Below, piece after piece: positions 8,358-19,464 of a stretch of DNA of 64,000 nucleotides. Location: contig NZ_JAEFCB010000010.1 of assembly GCF_016405905.1 (NCBI RefSeq), positions 186,001-250,000 of the forward strand, given 5' to 3'. Each line of letters begins with the position of its first letter. The stretch's first letter is position 1. The notes beneath the pieces are model-generated. The model was not told where the DNA came from. It made no database searches and was given only the letters and a program-made list of their open reading frames with translations. A program made the translations under genes and the position numbers. The stretch is from Variovorax sp. IB41. Lineage in GTDB: Bacteria > Pseudomonadota > Gammaproteobacteria > Burkholderiales > Burkholderiaceae_C.

Positions 8358-8418
8358 CCGTTCGGGCTGAGCTTGTCGAAGCCTCGCGCGGCGCTTCGAC
8401 AGGCTCAGCGTGAACGGG
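8358..8418. repeat. REP-like inverted repeat (GTTCGGGCTGAGC family)
   Basis: The left arm at 8358-8382 (CCGTTCGGGCTGAGCTTGTCG...) and the right arm at 8393-8418 are near-perfect inverted copies around a 10-base loop. I recognise this sequence as a widespread extragenic palindrome in beta- and gammaproteobacteria. Placed after dps, it can form a strong hairpin and may act as a terminator or mRNA stabiliser. A DnaA-like or transposase gene is not present. Confidence 0.8.
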
Positions 8419-8435
8419 TCCCTCTTTTCGAACGC

Positions 8436-8466
8436 GCCTTTGCAGCCTTTGCAGCCTTTGCAGCCT
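8436..8466. repeat. 9-bp tandem repeat, three and a half copies
   Basis: The unit GCCTTTGCA occurs three times in a row (8436-8462) and begins a fourth. It is intergenic, between the REP-like element and the end of the next leftward gene. It is probably a slippage product without function. Confidence 0.85.
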
Positions 8467-8470
8467 GGTA

Positions 8471-8725
8471 TCAGGCCGGTGCGCGCAGGTCGTTCTCGCG
8501 CAGCATGATGGGCGCCGTGGAGCCCGCTGCCAGCCGGCGCCGCACGGCCGCATCGAACTCCTCGATGTGCATGCCGTAGGTGTCCAGCGGGTCGGCGTTC
8601 TCGGCGGTGCGGTAGTGGTAGCGCAGCACTTCGCGTCCGATGCTGGCGTTCACGTCCTGGCCCTCCACCGTCACCGAAAACCTGACCGTGCCCGAAGCGT
8701 CGTGAAAGAAGGGGGCGTCAGCCAT
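8471..8725 (-). CDS. Small conserved hypothetical protein, DUF1488-like
   Basis: This 84-residue soluble protein has no signal or membrane segment. Its pattern, V-x-F-x-V-x3-G followed by I-G-R-E-V-L-R and an acidic C-terminal helix, resembles the small DUF1488 family, but I cannot confirm membership. The ATG at 8725 has only a weak ribosome site. It is transcribed leftward towards the REP-like repeat and divergent from the SUFU-domain gene. Function unknown. Confidence 0.55.
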   Translation of the reverse strand: MADAPFFHDASGTVRFSVTVEGQDVNASIGREVLRYHYRTAENADPLDTYGMHIEEFDAAVRRRLAAGSTAPIMLRENDLRAPA

Positions 8726-8892
8726 GGCGTGGCTTCGTGTGTGTCAAGGAGATTCCTTTGGACGGATGCGCAGGAGGACTCCCGCGTCGGGCCACTCTAG
8801 TCCTTTAGGCGGGTGGCGTCTGTCGGGTCTCACGCTTATGCTCTCGCCGGCGCCAAGGCCCCGAGGCACCTGCGCACGAGAAGGAGAGGCCG

Positions 8893-9555
8893 ATGAGTTC
8901 CATGGAAGAAGTCTGGGCGTACCGCGAGGAGACGCTCTACCCGCAGCTGTTCGGCGACAAGCGCAGCGGCATCTACGTGCTGGACTTCGATGTCTTCTCA
9001 TCGCTCGGCGCAGAGGACATCGACCCGGCCTGGCTGCACCTGGGCGTGTTCGAGTTCGAGCCCACGCCCGCGCGCAACTCGTGGCTCTACGTCACCTCGG
9101 GCGGATCGACGCCCTGGGCAACGGAGCCGGCCGAGTACGACCCCGAAGCCTATTCATGGCTCGGCTCCGAGCTGGTCATCGAGGTCGCGCAGCAGCCGAA
9201 GGACCAGTGGGCGATCAAGCTGCTGCGCCGGCTGCTGGCCTTCAACGTGCTGCTCGCGCACGGGTGCTTCGGCGAAGACAAGCCGCTGCTCGACTACGGC
9301 GACCGGGTTCCGATGGGCGAGGTGGTTCGTGAGAAGGGCGCCGTGGGCCTGCGCAACGTGGTGCTGACCGAGCCGAAGCACTATCCCGCCACGGCGCAGC
9401 TGGCTTCGGGCAAGTTCGACTTTCTGCATGTGGCCGGCATCACCGATTCCGAGAAGGACTGGGCCAAGGCGCACAGCTCCGAGGCGCTGGTGCGGCTGCT
9501 CGAAGTGCATGGCGGCTGTCCGGTGACGGACCCGGGGCGCAAGGCCGTCGCTTGA
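8893..9555 (+). CDS. Suppressor-of-fused (SUFU) domain protein
   Basis: This 220-residue cytoplasmic protein reads as a single bacterial SUFU domain: an early W/Y-V-T-S-G segment (SWLYVTSGGSTPW), a central E-L-V-I-E-V strand, a helical WAIKLLRRLLAF region and a G-x-R-V-P-M-G strand. In bacteria such domains are often immunity proteins of polymorphic toxin systems or stand-alone genes of unknown role. AAGGAGAGG precedes the ATG. The uvrA-like gene converges six bases after the stop. No toxin is encoded beside it, so it looks like an orphan. Confidence 0.6.
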   Translation: MSSMEEVWAYREETLYPQLFGDKRSGIYVLDFDVFSSLGAEDIDPAWLHLGVFEFEPTPARNSWLYVTSGGSTPWATEPAEYDPEAYSWLGSELVIEVAQQPKDQWAIKLLRRLLAFNVLLAHGCFGEDKPLLDYGDRVPMGEVVREKGAVGLRNVVLTEPKHYPATAQLASGKFDFLHVAGITDSEKDWAKAHSSEALVRLLEVHGGCPVTDPGRKAVA

Positions 9556-9561
9556 ACTGAA

Positions 9562-11946
<2,385 letters not shown>

Positions 11947-11976
11947 CAGGTCTCCGTCGTTTTCTTGTCGTGCGGC

Positions 11977-12387
11977 TCAGCGCAATTGCTGGATGCGGAT
12001 CATGTTGCCCGCCGGGTCGCGCACCGCGCAGTCGCGCACGCCGTAGGGCTGGTCGGTCGGCTCCTCGACGATCTCGGCCTTGCCGGCCTGCAGTTTTGCG
12101 AAGGCGCCATCGAGGTCCTTGGTGGCCAGCAGCATCGTGGCGTAGGTGCCCTTGGCCATCATCTCGGCGATGGTGCGGCGCTCGTCGTCGGTGATGCCGG
12201 GGGTGGCGGCCGGCGGGTACAGCACGATCGAAACGCCGGGCTGCCCCACGGGGCCGACGGTGATCCAGCGCATGCCGCCGTAGCCGACGTCCTTGCGGAT
12301 CTCGAAACCGAGGGTGTCGCGGTAGAAGGCCAGCGAGACCTCGGCGTCGGCGTGCGGAAGAAAGGTGGAGTGGATGGTGATGTCCAT
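11977..12387 (-). CDS. VOC (glyoxalase/bleomycin-resistance) family protein
   Basis: This 136-residue protein has the paired beta-alpha-beta-beta-beta units of the VOC superfamily: an N-terminal I-H-S-T-F-L-P-H...FYRDTLGFEI and a C-terminal YGVRDCAVRDPAGNMIRI, where metal ligands usually sit. Substrate is unknown; relatives detoxify methylglyoxal, antibiotics or other electrophiles. It lies 12 bases after a short AraC gene and 30 bases before the uvrA2-like gene on the same strand. A second AraC-VOC pair of the same design occurs at 19058-19917. Confidence 0.88.
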   Translation of the reverse strand: MDITIHSTFLPHADAEVSLAFYRDTLGFEIRKDVGYGGMRWITVGPVGQPGVSIVLYPPAATPGITDDERRTIAEMMAKGTYATMLLATKDLDGAFAKLQAGKAEIVEEPTDQPYGVRDCAVRDPAGNMIRIQQLR

Positions 12388-12399
12388 GGCAATGTGCTT

Positions 12400-12867
12400 T
12401 TAAGTGGGTTCGGGCGCCGATGCTATTTCGGCAGGCGCGGTCGGCGCTTCTCGATTCCTGATCGGTCGCGTCACCTGCCGGGCCACACATGAAGGAATGC
12501 CCTCGGTCGTGTTCGCGTCCTGGCGCCGGTACACGCCGGGCGGCACGCCCACCAGCTCGGTGAAACGGGTGGTGAAGGTACCGAGCGAGCCGCAGCCGAC
12601 CGAGAAGCACACCTCGGTCACGCTCAGGTCGCCGCGGCGCAGCAGCGCCATCGCGCGCTCGATGCGCCGCGTCATGAGGTACGCGTAGGGCGGCTCGCCG
12701 TAGGCGATGCGGAACTGGCGGCTCAGGTGGCCGGCCGACATGCCCGCGTCGCGCGCGAGCGTCTCGACGTCCAGCGGCTGCGCGTAGTCGCGGTCGATCC
12801 GGTCGCGCACGCGGCGCAGGCGCGCAAGGTCGCGCAGGTGCTGCGCGGCGGTGGGCTTGGTGGTCAT
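12400..12867 (-). CDS. Short AraC-family regulator (HTH domain only)
   Basis: The protein is about 155 residues and consists of the AraC double helix-turn-helix with almost no N-terminal sensing domain. The pattern Y-A-Q-P-L-D-V-E-T-L-A...AGMSAGHLSRQFR and the second HTH with SLGTFTTRFTELVGVPPGVYR are clear. I use the ATG at 12867; the frame opens 12 codons earlier at a TTG. A 40-residue low-complexity tail follows the HTH. It is co-transcribed with a VOC gene and probably the uvrA2-like gene, and likely regulates them. Confidence 0.87.
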   Translation of the reverse strand: MTTKPTAAQHLRDLARLRRVRDRIDRDYAQPLDVETLARDAGMSAGHLSRQFRIAYGEPPYAYLMTRRIERAMALLRRGDLSVTEVCFSVGCGSLGTFTTRFTELVGVPPGVYRRQDANTTEGIPSCVARQVTRPIRNREAPTAPAEIASAPEPT

Positions 12868-12928
12868 CGACGGGATCGTGCCACGTCGCACCGGCGCGCT
12901 CAAGCCGCCCCCCGCGAGGGTGTTGTGG

Positions 12929-14011
12929 TCAGGCCGCGGCGGGCCCCTGGACTTGCGCCGGCGCGGCCATCGCCGGATCGGCCTCCACGCGCATCTTCGG
13001 CAGGAACTGCGGGTACTCGCGCTGCATGAAGTCGATGAGGCCTTCGCGCACGCTGCAGCGCAGGTCGAAGGCCAGGCCCGAGGTGGCGGCGGTGCACAGC
13101 ACGCGGACCTGCATGGTGCGCTCGGTGGCGTCGGTCACGCGCAGGTTGAAGAAGCGGCCGTCCCATTCGGGTGCGGCCTTCACGATGCGCTCGGCCTCCG
13201 CGCGCAGCGGCGCGAGCGGCATGCCGTAGTCCACGGAGATGAACACCGAGCCGAGCAGTTGCGCGGAGTGGCGCGTCCAGTTCTGGAACGGCTTTTCGAT
13301 GAAATAGGTGAGCGGCAAGATGAGGCGCCGGTCGTCCCAGATGCGCATGACCACGAAGGTGCCGGTGATCTCTTCCACGCGGCCCCATTCGCCCTCGACC
13401 ACCAGCACGTCGTCGATGCGGATCGGCTGCGCGAGCGCGATCTGCAGGCCCGCGATGAGATTGCTGAAGACCGGCTTGGCCGCAAGGCCGGCCACGATGC
13501 CGATCACGCCGGCCGAGGCCAGCAGGCTCGCGCCGACCTGGCGCGCGCCCGGAAAGGTCATGAGCATCATCGCGCCGCCGGCCACGATGACCACCGACAT
13601 GGCGGTGCGCGCGAGCACGCGTGTTTGCGTGAGCACGCGGCGCGCCTGCAGGTTGTCGGCCACGTCGGAGGGGTGCTGCGCGAGCACGCCGTCGGCAAAA
13701 CCGCTGATGGCGCGCACGATGAACCAGGTGGTCGCGGCGATGAGCAGGAGGCCGTTCAGGTGCCGCACGCTGGCGATGAAGCGCAGGTCGTCGGGCGCGG
13801 CCTGGAACACCAGCAGCAGCGCGGCCAGCGGCAGCACCAGCCGCCCGGGCGACTGGCAGTTGACGACCATGGCATGCACCGCGGGCGCGGGCCGCGTGAT
13901 GCGCCGGAGCACAAGGCCGCCGATGCGATGGACAAGAAGCGCGAGCGGGACGGCGACGAGGACGGCAAGCCAGGTGCCGAACCAGGGGTGGGCAAGAATG
14001 TCTCGGATCAT
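12929..14011 (-). CDS. MscS-family small-conductance mechanosensitive channel
   Basis: This 360-residue membrane protein has about five N-terminal hydrophobic segments. The pore-helix region GASLLASAGVIGIVAGLAAKPVFSNLIAGLQIALAQPIRI (residues about 185-225, glycine/alanine rich) and the following beta domain VEGEWGRVEEIT are hallmarks of MscS. It should open on membrane tension to release solutes. Its ATG overlaps the stop of the FUSC gene (TGATG), so the two are translationally coupled; the suhB gene is coupled the same way upstream. Confidence 0.92.
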   Translation of the reverse strand: MIRDILAHPWFGTWLAVLVAVPLALLVHRIGGLVLRRITRPAPAVHAMVVNCQSPGRLVLPLAALLLVFQAAPDDLRFIASVRHLNGLLLIAATTWFIVRAISGFADGVLAQHPSDVADNLQARRVLTQTRVLARTAMSVVIVAGGAMMLMTFPGARQVGASLLASAGVIGIVAGLAAKPVFSNLIAGLQIALAQPIRIDDVLVVEGEWGRVEEITGTFVVMRIWDDRRLILPLTYFIEKPFQNWTRHSAQLLGSVFISVDYGMPLAPLRAEAERIVKAAPEWDGRFFNLRVTDATERTMQVRVLCTAATSGLAFDLRCSVREGLIDFMQREYPQFLPKMRVEADPAMAAPAQVQGPAAA

Positions 14012-16248
14012 CAGGCGGTGGTGGTCGCTGGTTCTGTTGTCTCGTTCAGGGGTTGGAGAATGCGCGCCGCGTCGTCGCGCAGCTGCGTGGCAAGGGCCGT
14101 CGCCAGGTCGAGCCGGCGCAGCAGCCAGGGGCTGATGTCGTTGTCGAACGGGTCGGGCAGGGGAATCGGGCCGCCCACCGTGGTGGAGCCCGGACTCTCG
14201 GGTTGAGAGGGGCCGGTGGTCGGCGTAGTTCCGATGGCCGCTTCGATGCGTTGCGCGGTGCGCGCGAGCGGGCCCTCGACCTCGCCGGGCGTGAGGCGGT
14301 CGCGCCGCAGCACCAGCATCGATTTGACGGCGCTCAGCTGCGCGAGCATCTGGTAGCTGTGGGCCTGCAGGTGTTCGAGCGGCTCCAGCGGCGGCTGCAC
14401 CGCGCGCGGCTCGGAGAGCGCGCGCTGCGTGGCCTGCACGAGGGCCGAGAGGCTGTCGAAGGCCTCGCGGCGCGCGAGCCGCCATTCGAGCTCGGGGCTG
14501 CTGTCGATGGCCTGCAGTTGGCCCAGGCCCAGCGCAAGGCGCGCATGCCGCGCCTGCGCGGTGAGCACGCGCGCCACCAGTGCGGGCAGCTGCGTGCGCT
14601 CCCACGAGGGCAGCACGTAGCAGAAGCCCCAGGCGAGCGCGGCGCCGATGAGCGTGTCGGCGATGCGCTCGAAGAGCGCGAAGATGGGCGCGGTGCCGGT
14701 GTTGAGCATGTGCGCCTGCACGAGGCCGAGCACCGTGGCCGCCACCGCCGTGATGAGGTAGCGCCGCACCGCGAAGCTGTGGGCAATGGCCTGCGCCACC
14801 GTCACGATGACCAGCAGCCACAGCGCCGACGGGTGCGCCGAGAGCAGCCCCACCGCGAGCACGCAGCCCAGCAGCGTGCCGGCCACGCGGGCGTTGCGCC
14901 GCTCCAGCGTCTGCGAGAGGCTGCCGCGCAGCACCACCACGATGGTCAGCAATATCCAGTAGTCGTGCGAGCCCCACGGCATCGACACCGCGATGCCGTA
15001 GCCGGCCGCGATGGCGAGCGACGCGCGGATCGCATGGCGCAGCGGCGGCTGGTCCCAGCGCCACAGTGTGAAGAAGGGGCGCCACGACCAGTCGGTCGGG
15101 CTCACGAAAAGCTGCCAGTTGGCGCGCACCACGGCCAGGTTGGGTTCGGCATCGCCGCGCGCCATGGCCGACAGGCGCAGCACCTCGTCGTTGATGTGGC
15201 CGATGCGGCTCGCCAGGCCGCGCGCGAGCATCGCGGCCGTGGGACCTGGATGGCCGTGATGGTGTTCGTCGTCGGCCGAGACGTGGATGGCCGCCAGGCG
15301 CGGGCGGCGATCGGTCACCGCATCGGGGTGGCGGCCCAGCATGAGCGCGTCGGCCAGGGCGATGGTTTCGTCGGAAAGCTCTTCGAGCACGCGGCGCATT
15401 TCGATCAGCGCGTCGGAGTGGGCGGGATGCGCGAGCAGCGCGTCGAGGTCGAGCTCGCTCGCGAGCAGCTGGTCGCGCATCTCCAGCACGATCACCAGCA
15501 TGGCGGCCAGGCGCTGGCGGCGCGGCGTGCGGGGCGACTCGAGCACGATGTCGCGCGTGGCCTGCAGCTGGTCGGCGAGCGCCGCCTGTTCGCGCAGCAA
15601 CTGGCCGAGCACCGGGGCGGGGGTGTCGCGGATGTCGCGGGTTTCGTCCTGCGGGGTGAACTGGCTGGCCTCGGTGCGCATGAGCGCGGCAAGCGAATAG
15701 AGCACGTCGGCCACCGACTGGGTGCGAAAGCGCCCGTTGAGCACGAGGTTGGCCAGCGTCGCCCAGATCACGTAGAGCCCCGCGCCCAGGCCGAAATGCC
15801 AGGTGCGCTGCACGGCCTCGGCCATGTCGACCGGCGCGGGCGTGGCCATCGAGAAGATCATCGAGAACATCACCGCGATGGCGATGGGAATGCCGCGCTT
15901 GCCCCAGGCCATGGCCAGGAAGGCCATGAAGGTGGCGGGCACCAGCAGGAGCCCCAGGCGGATCGGCGCGGTATGCAGCATCTGCACCGCGAAGAACAGC
16001 GGCAACCCGATGAGCGGCGCCGGCAGCATCTGGAAGAACTTGCCGCGGCGCGGGCCGGGCAGGTCGGGCGGGGCGGTAACGATCACGCCCGTGGCCGCGG
16101 CCGACGCGGCGATGGTGCCGAGCCAGAGGTGAACGCCCCCCGAGATGAACAGGAGGCCGAGCGCGACGGTGAGCCCGCTCGCCACGTAGTGGCTGAGCGC
16201 AATGCGCAACGCGGCTCGGACCCGGACGGCTGCGCTGGGCCCCGTCAT
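14011..16248 (-). CDS. FUSC-family inner-membrane protein
   Basis: This 745-residue protein has two blocks of membrane helices (roughly residues 15-165 and 380-530), each followed by a long cytoplasmic helical region. That is the architecture of the FUSC/YccS/AaeB family linked to aromatic-acid efflux and fusaric-acid resistance. The repeat of the family in the second block (RHAIRASLAIAAGYGIAV...DYWILLTIVVVLR) is recognisable. A His-rich patch (DDEHHHGHPG) sits in the first cytoplasmic region. Start and stop overlap neighbours by one base (TGATG on both sides). No membrane-fusion partner is encoded nearby. Confidence 0.88.
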   Translation of the reverse strand: MTGPSAAVRVRAALRIALSHYVASGLTVALGLLFISGGVHLWLGTIAASAAATGVIVTAPPDLPGPRRGKFFQMLPAPLIGLPLFFAVQMLHTAPIRLGLLLVPATFMAFLAMAWGKRGIPIAIAVMFSMIFSMATPAPVDMAEAVQRTWHFGLGAGLYVIWATLANLVLNGRFRTQSVADVLYSLAALMRTEASQFTPQDETRDIRDTPAPVLGQLLREQAALADQLQATRDIVLESPRTPRRQRLAAMLVIVLEMRDQLLASELDLDALLAHPAHSDALIEMRRVLEELSDETIALADALMLGRHPDAVTDRRPRLAAIHVSADDEHHHGHPGPTAAMLARGLASRIGHINDEVLRLSAMARGDAEPNLAVVRANWQLFVSPTDWSWRPFFTLWRWDQPPLRHAIRASLAIAAGYGIAVSMPWGSHDYWILLTIVVVLRGSLSQTLERRNARVAGTLLGCVLAVGLLSAHPSALWLLVIVTVAQAIAHSFAVRRYLITAVAATVLGLVQAHMLNTGTAPIFALFERIADTLIGAALAWGFCYVLPSWERTQLPALVARVLTAQARHARLALGLGQLQAIDSSPELEWRLARREAFDSLSALVQATQRALSEPRAVQPPLEPLEHLQAHSYQMLAQLSAVKSMLVLRRDRLTPGEVEGPLARTAQRIEAAIGTTPTTGPSQPESPGSTTVGGPIPLPDPFDNDISPWLLRRLDLATALATQLRDDAARILQPLNETTEPATTTA

Positions 16249-17297
16249 CACTTGGCGGAAGCGTCGCCCTCGGAGGGGCTGGTGGGAGCGTCGCGGCGGA
16301 TGCGCGTGAGCTTGCGCTGCACGGGCTTGGGAGCCACGGCGGGTGCGTCGCCCTCGGTGGCTTCGTCGGCGAAATCGACCACCGTGCTGCGGGCGTACAG
16401 GTCCACCGAGGCGTCGTCGGCGTTCGACTTGGTCGATGCCGACACGGCGCGCACGCGGTCGCTGGCGCGCAGCTTGTCGTCCACGTTGGCGAACTTGGAG
16501 TACTTGGCCAGCAGCGGCACGAGCTGGCCGTAGATGCGCGGGGCGCCTGCGAGGCACTCGCGCTGATCGAGGAAGTCGGGCTCGCCGGTGAAGTTGCCGA
16601 TGAGGCCGCCGGCTTCGGTGACCAGCAGCGAACCGGCCGCCACGTCCCAGGGGTTCAGGCCCGTCTCGAAGAAGGCGTCGGTGAAGCCGGCGGCCACGTA
16701 GGCCAGGTCGAGCGCGGCGGCGCCGGGGCGGCGCAGGCCCGCCATGCGGGGCATCATGTCCGCCATGATGGCCAGGTACTGCTTGAAGTTGTCGCCGCTG
16801 CGGAACGGAAAGCCCGTGGACACCAGGCACTCGCTCAACTTGGTGCGCTTGGAGACGCGGATGCGCCGGTCGTTCATGTAGGCGCCGCGGCCCTTGGTGG
16901 CGGTGAAGAGGTCGTTGCGGCTCGGGTCGTAGATGACCGCCTGCTCGATCTTGCCGCGCACCGACAGCGCGATGGACACGCAGTAGACCGGGAAGCCGTG
17001 GATGAAATTGGTGGTGCCGTCCAGCGGATCAATGATCCAGACGTAGTCGGAATCCTTCGCACCGTATTCGGTGCCCGATTCTTCGGCCAGGATGCCGTGC
17101 CCCGGGTATGCGCCAAGCAGCGTTTCGATGATGACCTTCTCGCTGGCGTGATCGACTTCGGTGACGAAGTCGTTGACCTGTTTTTGCGAGATGCGGACCG
17201 ATTCGACGTCGAGCGCGGCGCGGTTGATGATGGCGCCGGCGGCGCGTGCGGCCTTGACGGCCACATTGAGCATGGGATGCAGGTTGGGGGACGACAT
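16248..17297 (-). CDS. suhB: Inositol monophosphatase family protein (SuhB type) with C-terminal extension
   Basis: This 349-residue Mg-dependent phosphatase contains the two family motifs: AEESG at the first metal site, then [15 protein letters not shown], and a third NPWDVAAG near residue 217. These bind three metals and the phosphate of inositol-1-phosphate or similar substrates. SuhB also assists rRNA antitermination in enterobacteria. The family is usually about 265 residues; the extra C-terminal 80, rich in Lys/Arg/Ala/Asp (about residues 265-349), are unusual. The gene is divergent from trmJ and overlaps the FUSC gene by one base. Confidence 0.93.
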   Translation of the reverse strand: MSSPNLHPMLNVAVKAARAAGAIINRAALDVESVRISQKQVNDFVTEVDHASEKVIIETLLGAYPGHGILAEESGTEYGAKDSDYVWIIDPLDGTTNFIHGFPVYCVSIALSVRGKIEQAVIYDPSRNDLFTATKGRGAYMNDRRIRVSKRTKLSECLVSTGFPFRSGDNFKQYLAIMADMMPRMAGLRRPGAAALDLAYVAAGFTDAFFETGLNPWDVAAGSLLVTEAGGLIGNFTGEPDFLDQRECLAGAPRIYGQLVPLLAKYSKFANVDDKLRASDRVRAVSASTKSNADDASVDLYARSTVVDFADEATEGDAPAVAPKPVQRKLTRIRRDAPTSPSEGDASAK

Positions 17298-17428
17298 TCT
17301 GGATTGTGAGAAGAACGGTGGGAGTGGCCCCCAAGAGGTGATCCTGGCGACCCTGCGGCCCGGCGATGCGGGCGGCGAGAATCGGGCATTTTACCGGCTC
17401 CGCCCCGTTAGTGTCTCCAAACCCTCCC

Positions 17429-18181
17429 ATGCGCACTCGTTTCATCCTGATCCAGACCAGCCACGCCGGCAATGTGGGCGCCGCCGCCCGCGCCATGAAG
17501 ACCATGGGTTTCGACGACCTCGTGCTGGTGGCGCCGCGCTGGGCCAACGTGCTGCGGCGGGAAGAAACCATCCAGCGCGCGAGCGGCGCGCTCGACGTGC
17601 TGACCAACGCCCGCATCGTCGAAACGCTGGACGAGGCGCTCGATGGGGTGACCCATCTGTGCGCCACGGCGATGATTCCGCGCGACTTCGGCCCGCCCAC
17701 GCGCACGCCGCGCGAGCACCTGGAGCCGCTGGCCAAGCAGGATGACCAGCACGTGGCCTTCCTGTTCGGCTCGGAGCGTTTCGGGATGCGCAACGAGGAC
17801 GTCTACCGCTGCAACGTGGCGCTGAGCATTCCCACGGACCCGACATTCGGCTCGCTGAACCTGGGCGCGGCCATCCAGGTGGTGGCCTACGAATGGCGCC
17901 TGGCGCTGGGCGGCTACGAGGTGCGCGATGCCACGGCGCCGGTGCAGGCGGCCGATGCGCAAGCCGTGGCGGGCATGCTGGACCATTGGGAGCGCTCGCT
18001 GGTGGACATCGGCTTTCTCGACCCGGCCGCGCCCAAGAAGCTGATGCCGCGGCTGCAGCAGCTCTTCAACCGGGCGCAGCCCACGCCCGAGGAAATCCAC
18101 ATCCTGCGCGGCATCGCCAAGGCCATGACCGATGCGGCCAAGGGCCCCAAAGGCGGCGCCGAGGGCGGCTCGGGCGCTTAA
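17429..18181 (+). CDS. trmJ: tRNA (cytidine/uridine-2'-O-)-methyltransferase TrmJ
   Basis: This 250-residue SPOUT-class methyltransferase modifies the ribose of residue 32 in the tRNA anticodon loop. The three SPOUT motifs are present: the start F-I-L-I-Q-T-S-H-A-G-N-V-G-A-A-A-R, the central FLFGSERFGM, and the SAM-knot segment SIPTDPTFGSLNLGAAIQV. The start at 17429 was chosen because the N-terminal strand begins there; the frame extends 21 codons upstream into the promoter region. It is divergent from suhB and followed 78 bases later by cysE. Confidence 0.93.
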   Translation: MRTRFILIQTSHAGNVGAAARAMKTMGFDDLVLVAPRWANVLRREETIQRASGALDVLTNARIVETLDEALDGVTHLCATAMIPRDFGPPTRTPREHLEPLAKQDDQHVAFLFGSERFGMRNEDVYRCNVALSIPTDPTFGSLNLGAAIQVVAYEWRLALGGYEVRDATAPVQAADAQAVAGMLDHWERSLVDIGFLDPAAPKKLMPRLQQLFNRAQPTPEEIHILRGIAKAMTDAAKGPKGGAEGGSGA

Positions 18182-18237
18182 AACCCCATCGAAAGTACGC
18201 GAAGACACCGGGCCTTAGACTGCCCGCCCACTATCGA

Positions 18238-18243
18238 TATAAC
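18238..18243 (+). promoter_or_regulatory. Candidate -10 element of the cysE promoter
   Basis: TATAAC lies 16 bases before the cysE ATG, five of six matches to TATAAT, in an otherwise GC-rich spacer. The -35 candidate at 18215-18220 is poor. An AAGGCAG ribosome site follows. Weak evidence. Confidence 0.35.
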
Positions 18244-18259
18244 GACAACAAAGGCAGCG

Positions 18260-19030
18260 ATGTTCTCTCGACTGCGCGCCGACATCCGGTGCATCCTCGA
18301 ACGCGACCCGGCCGCCCGCAGCGCCTGGGAAGTGATGACGGTCTACCCGGGCTTTCACGCCGTGGTGCTGCATCGCTGGGCGCACGCCTGTTGGACGCAC
18401 GGTTTCAAGTGGCCCGCCCGCTTCATCGCGCACTGGGCGCGGTGGATGACCGGCATCGAGATCCATCCGGCCGCCAAGATCGGCGAGCGCGTGTTCTTCG
18501 ACCATGCCATGGGCGTGGTGGTCGGCGAGACGGCCGAGATCGGCGACGGCTGCACCATCTACCAGGGCGTGACGCTGGGCGGCACCTCGCTCTATAAGGG
18601 CGAGAAGCGCCATCCGACGCTGGGCCGCGACGTGGTGGTGAGCGCGGGCGCCAAGGTGCTGGGCGGCTTCCTGGTGGGCGATGGCGCCAAGATCGGCAGC
18701 AACGCGGTGGTCATCAAGCCGGTGCCGGCCGGGGCGACCGCGGTGGGCATTCCCGCGCGCATCATCCCCTCGAAGGCCGGCGAGAGCGCCGACGTGTCGG
18801 CGCCGCAGAAATTCTCGGCCTACGGCATCACGCAGGAAGACGATCCGCTGAGCCAGGCCATGCGCGGGCTGATCGACAACGCATCGAGCCAGGAGCACCA
18901 GATCGCGTTGCTGTGGCAGGCGATCGAGAAGCTCTCGGCGCGTCCGGGCAACGGGGACTGCGTGCCCGGCGATGCGGCGCGCGACGAATGCTTCGAGGCG
19001 GAGAAGCTCACGCAGCTCATCGGGAAGTAG
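18260..19030 (+). CDS. cysE: Serine O-acetyltransferase
   Basis: This 256-residue enzyme makes O-acetylserine from serine and acetyl-CoA, the committed step of cysteine synthesis. The N-terminal helical domain is followed by a left-handed beta-helix of hexapeptide repeats, with [17 protein letters not shown]...[14 protein letters not shown] and the catalytic His/Asp region, then [17 protein letters not shown]. Length fits the shorter CysE class. It follows trmJ as in many Burkholderiales. The C-terminal tail beyond the hexapeptides is long, about 70 residues, where the CysK-binding end usually sits. Confidence 0.94.
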   Translation: MFSRLRADIRCILERDPAARSAWEVMTVYPGFHAVVLHRWAHACWTHGFKWPARFIAHWARWMTGIEIHPAAKIGERVFFDHAMGVVVGETAEIGDGCTIYQGVTLGGTSLYKGEKRHPTLGRDVVVSAGAKVLGGFLVGDGAKIGSNAVVIKPVPAGATAVGIPARIIPSKAGESADVSAPQKFSAYGITQEDDPLSQAMRGLIDNASSQEHQIALLWQAIEKLSARPGNGDCVPGDAARDECFEAEKLTQLIGK

Positions 19031-19057
19031 GCCCCCCCAAACACCGATCCCCGCCGA

Positions 19058-19450
19058 TCAGGGCTTGGTCAGCGGTTGGTAGAGCTGGATCAGGTTGCCG
19101 CAGGTGTCCGCGAAGATCGCCAGCTTGATCGGCCCCTGGTCGATCGGGTCCATCGTGAAGCGCACGCCATGCCCGCGCAGGCGCTTCGCGTCGGCCTCCA
19201 GGTCGTCGCTCTGGAACGCCGTGGCCGGGATGCCCTGGCTCATCAAGGCCTGCTGGTACGCGCGGGCCGCGGGGTTGGCGTTGGGCTCCAGCGAGAGCTC
19301 CGTCTCGCCGCCTTCGGGCGACTTGACCGTGAGCCACCGGTACTCCCCGGCCGGTATCTCCAGGCTCTTCACGAAGCCGAGAACCTGCGTGTAGAAGGCC
19401 AGGGCCTTGTCCTGGTCGTCCACGAAGATGCTGGTGAGGTTGATGCGCAT
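19058..19450 (-). CDS. VOC family protein
   Basis: This 130-residue protein of the glyoxalase/bleomycin-resistance superfamily starts MRINLTSIFVDDQDKALAFY and ends IFADTCGNLIQLYQP, the usual first and last strands with metal or substrate contacts. Start set at the ATG at 19450; the frame runs far upstream through the adjacent genes without meaning. It lies 14 bases downstream of a short AraC gene, repeating the AraC-VOC arrangement seen at 11977-12867. Substrate unknown. Confidence 0.88.
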   Translation of the reverse strand: MRINLTSIFVDDQDKALAFYTQVLGFVKSLEIPAGEYRWLTVKSPEGGETELSLEPNANPAARAYQQALMSQGIPATAFQSDDLEADAKRLRGHGVRFTMDPIDQGPIKLAIFADTCGNLIQLYQPLTKP

Positions 19451-19464
19451 GGTGATGAAGGGGT

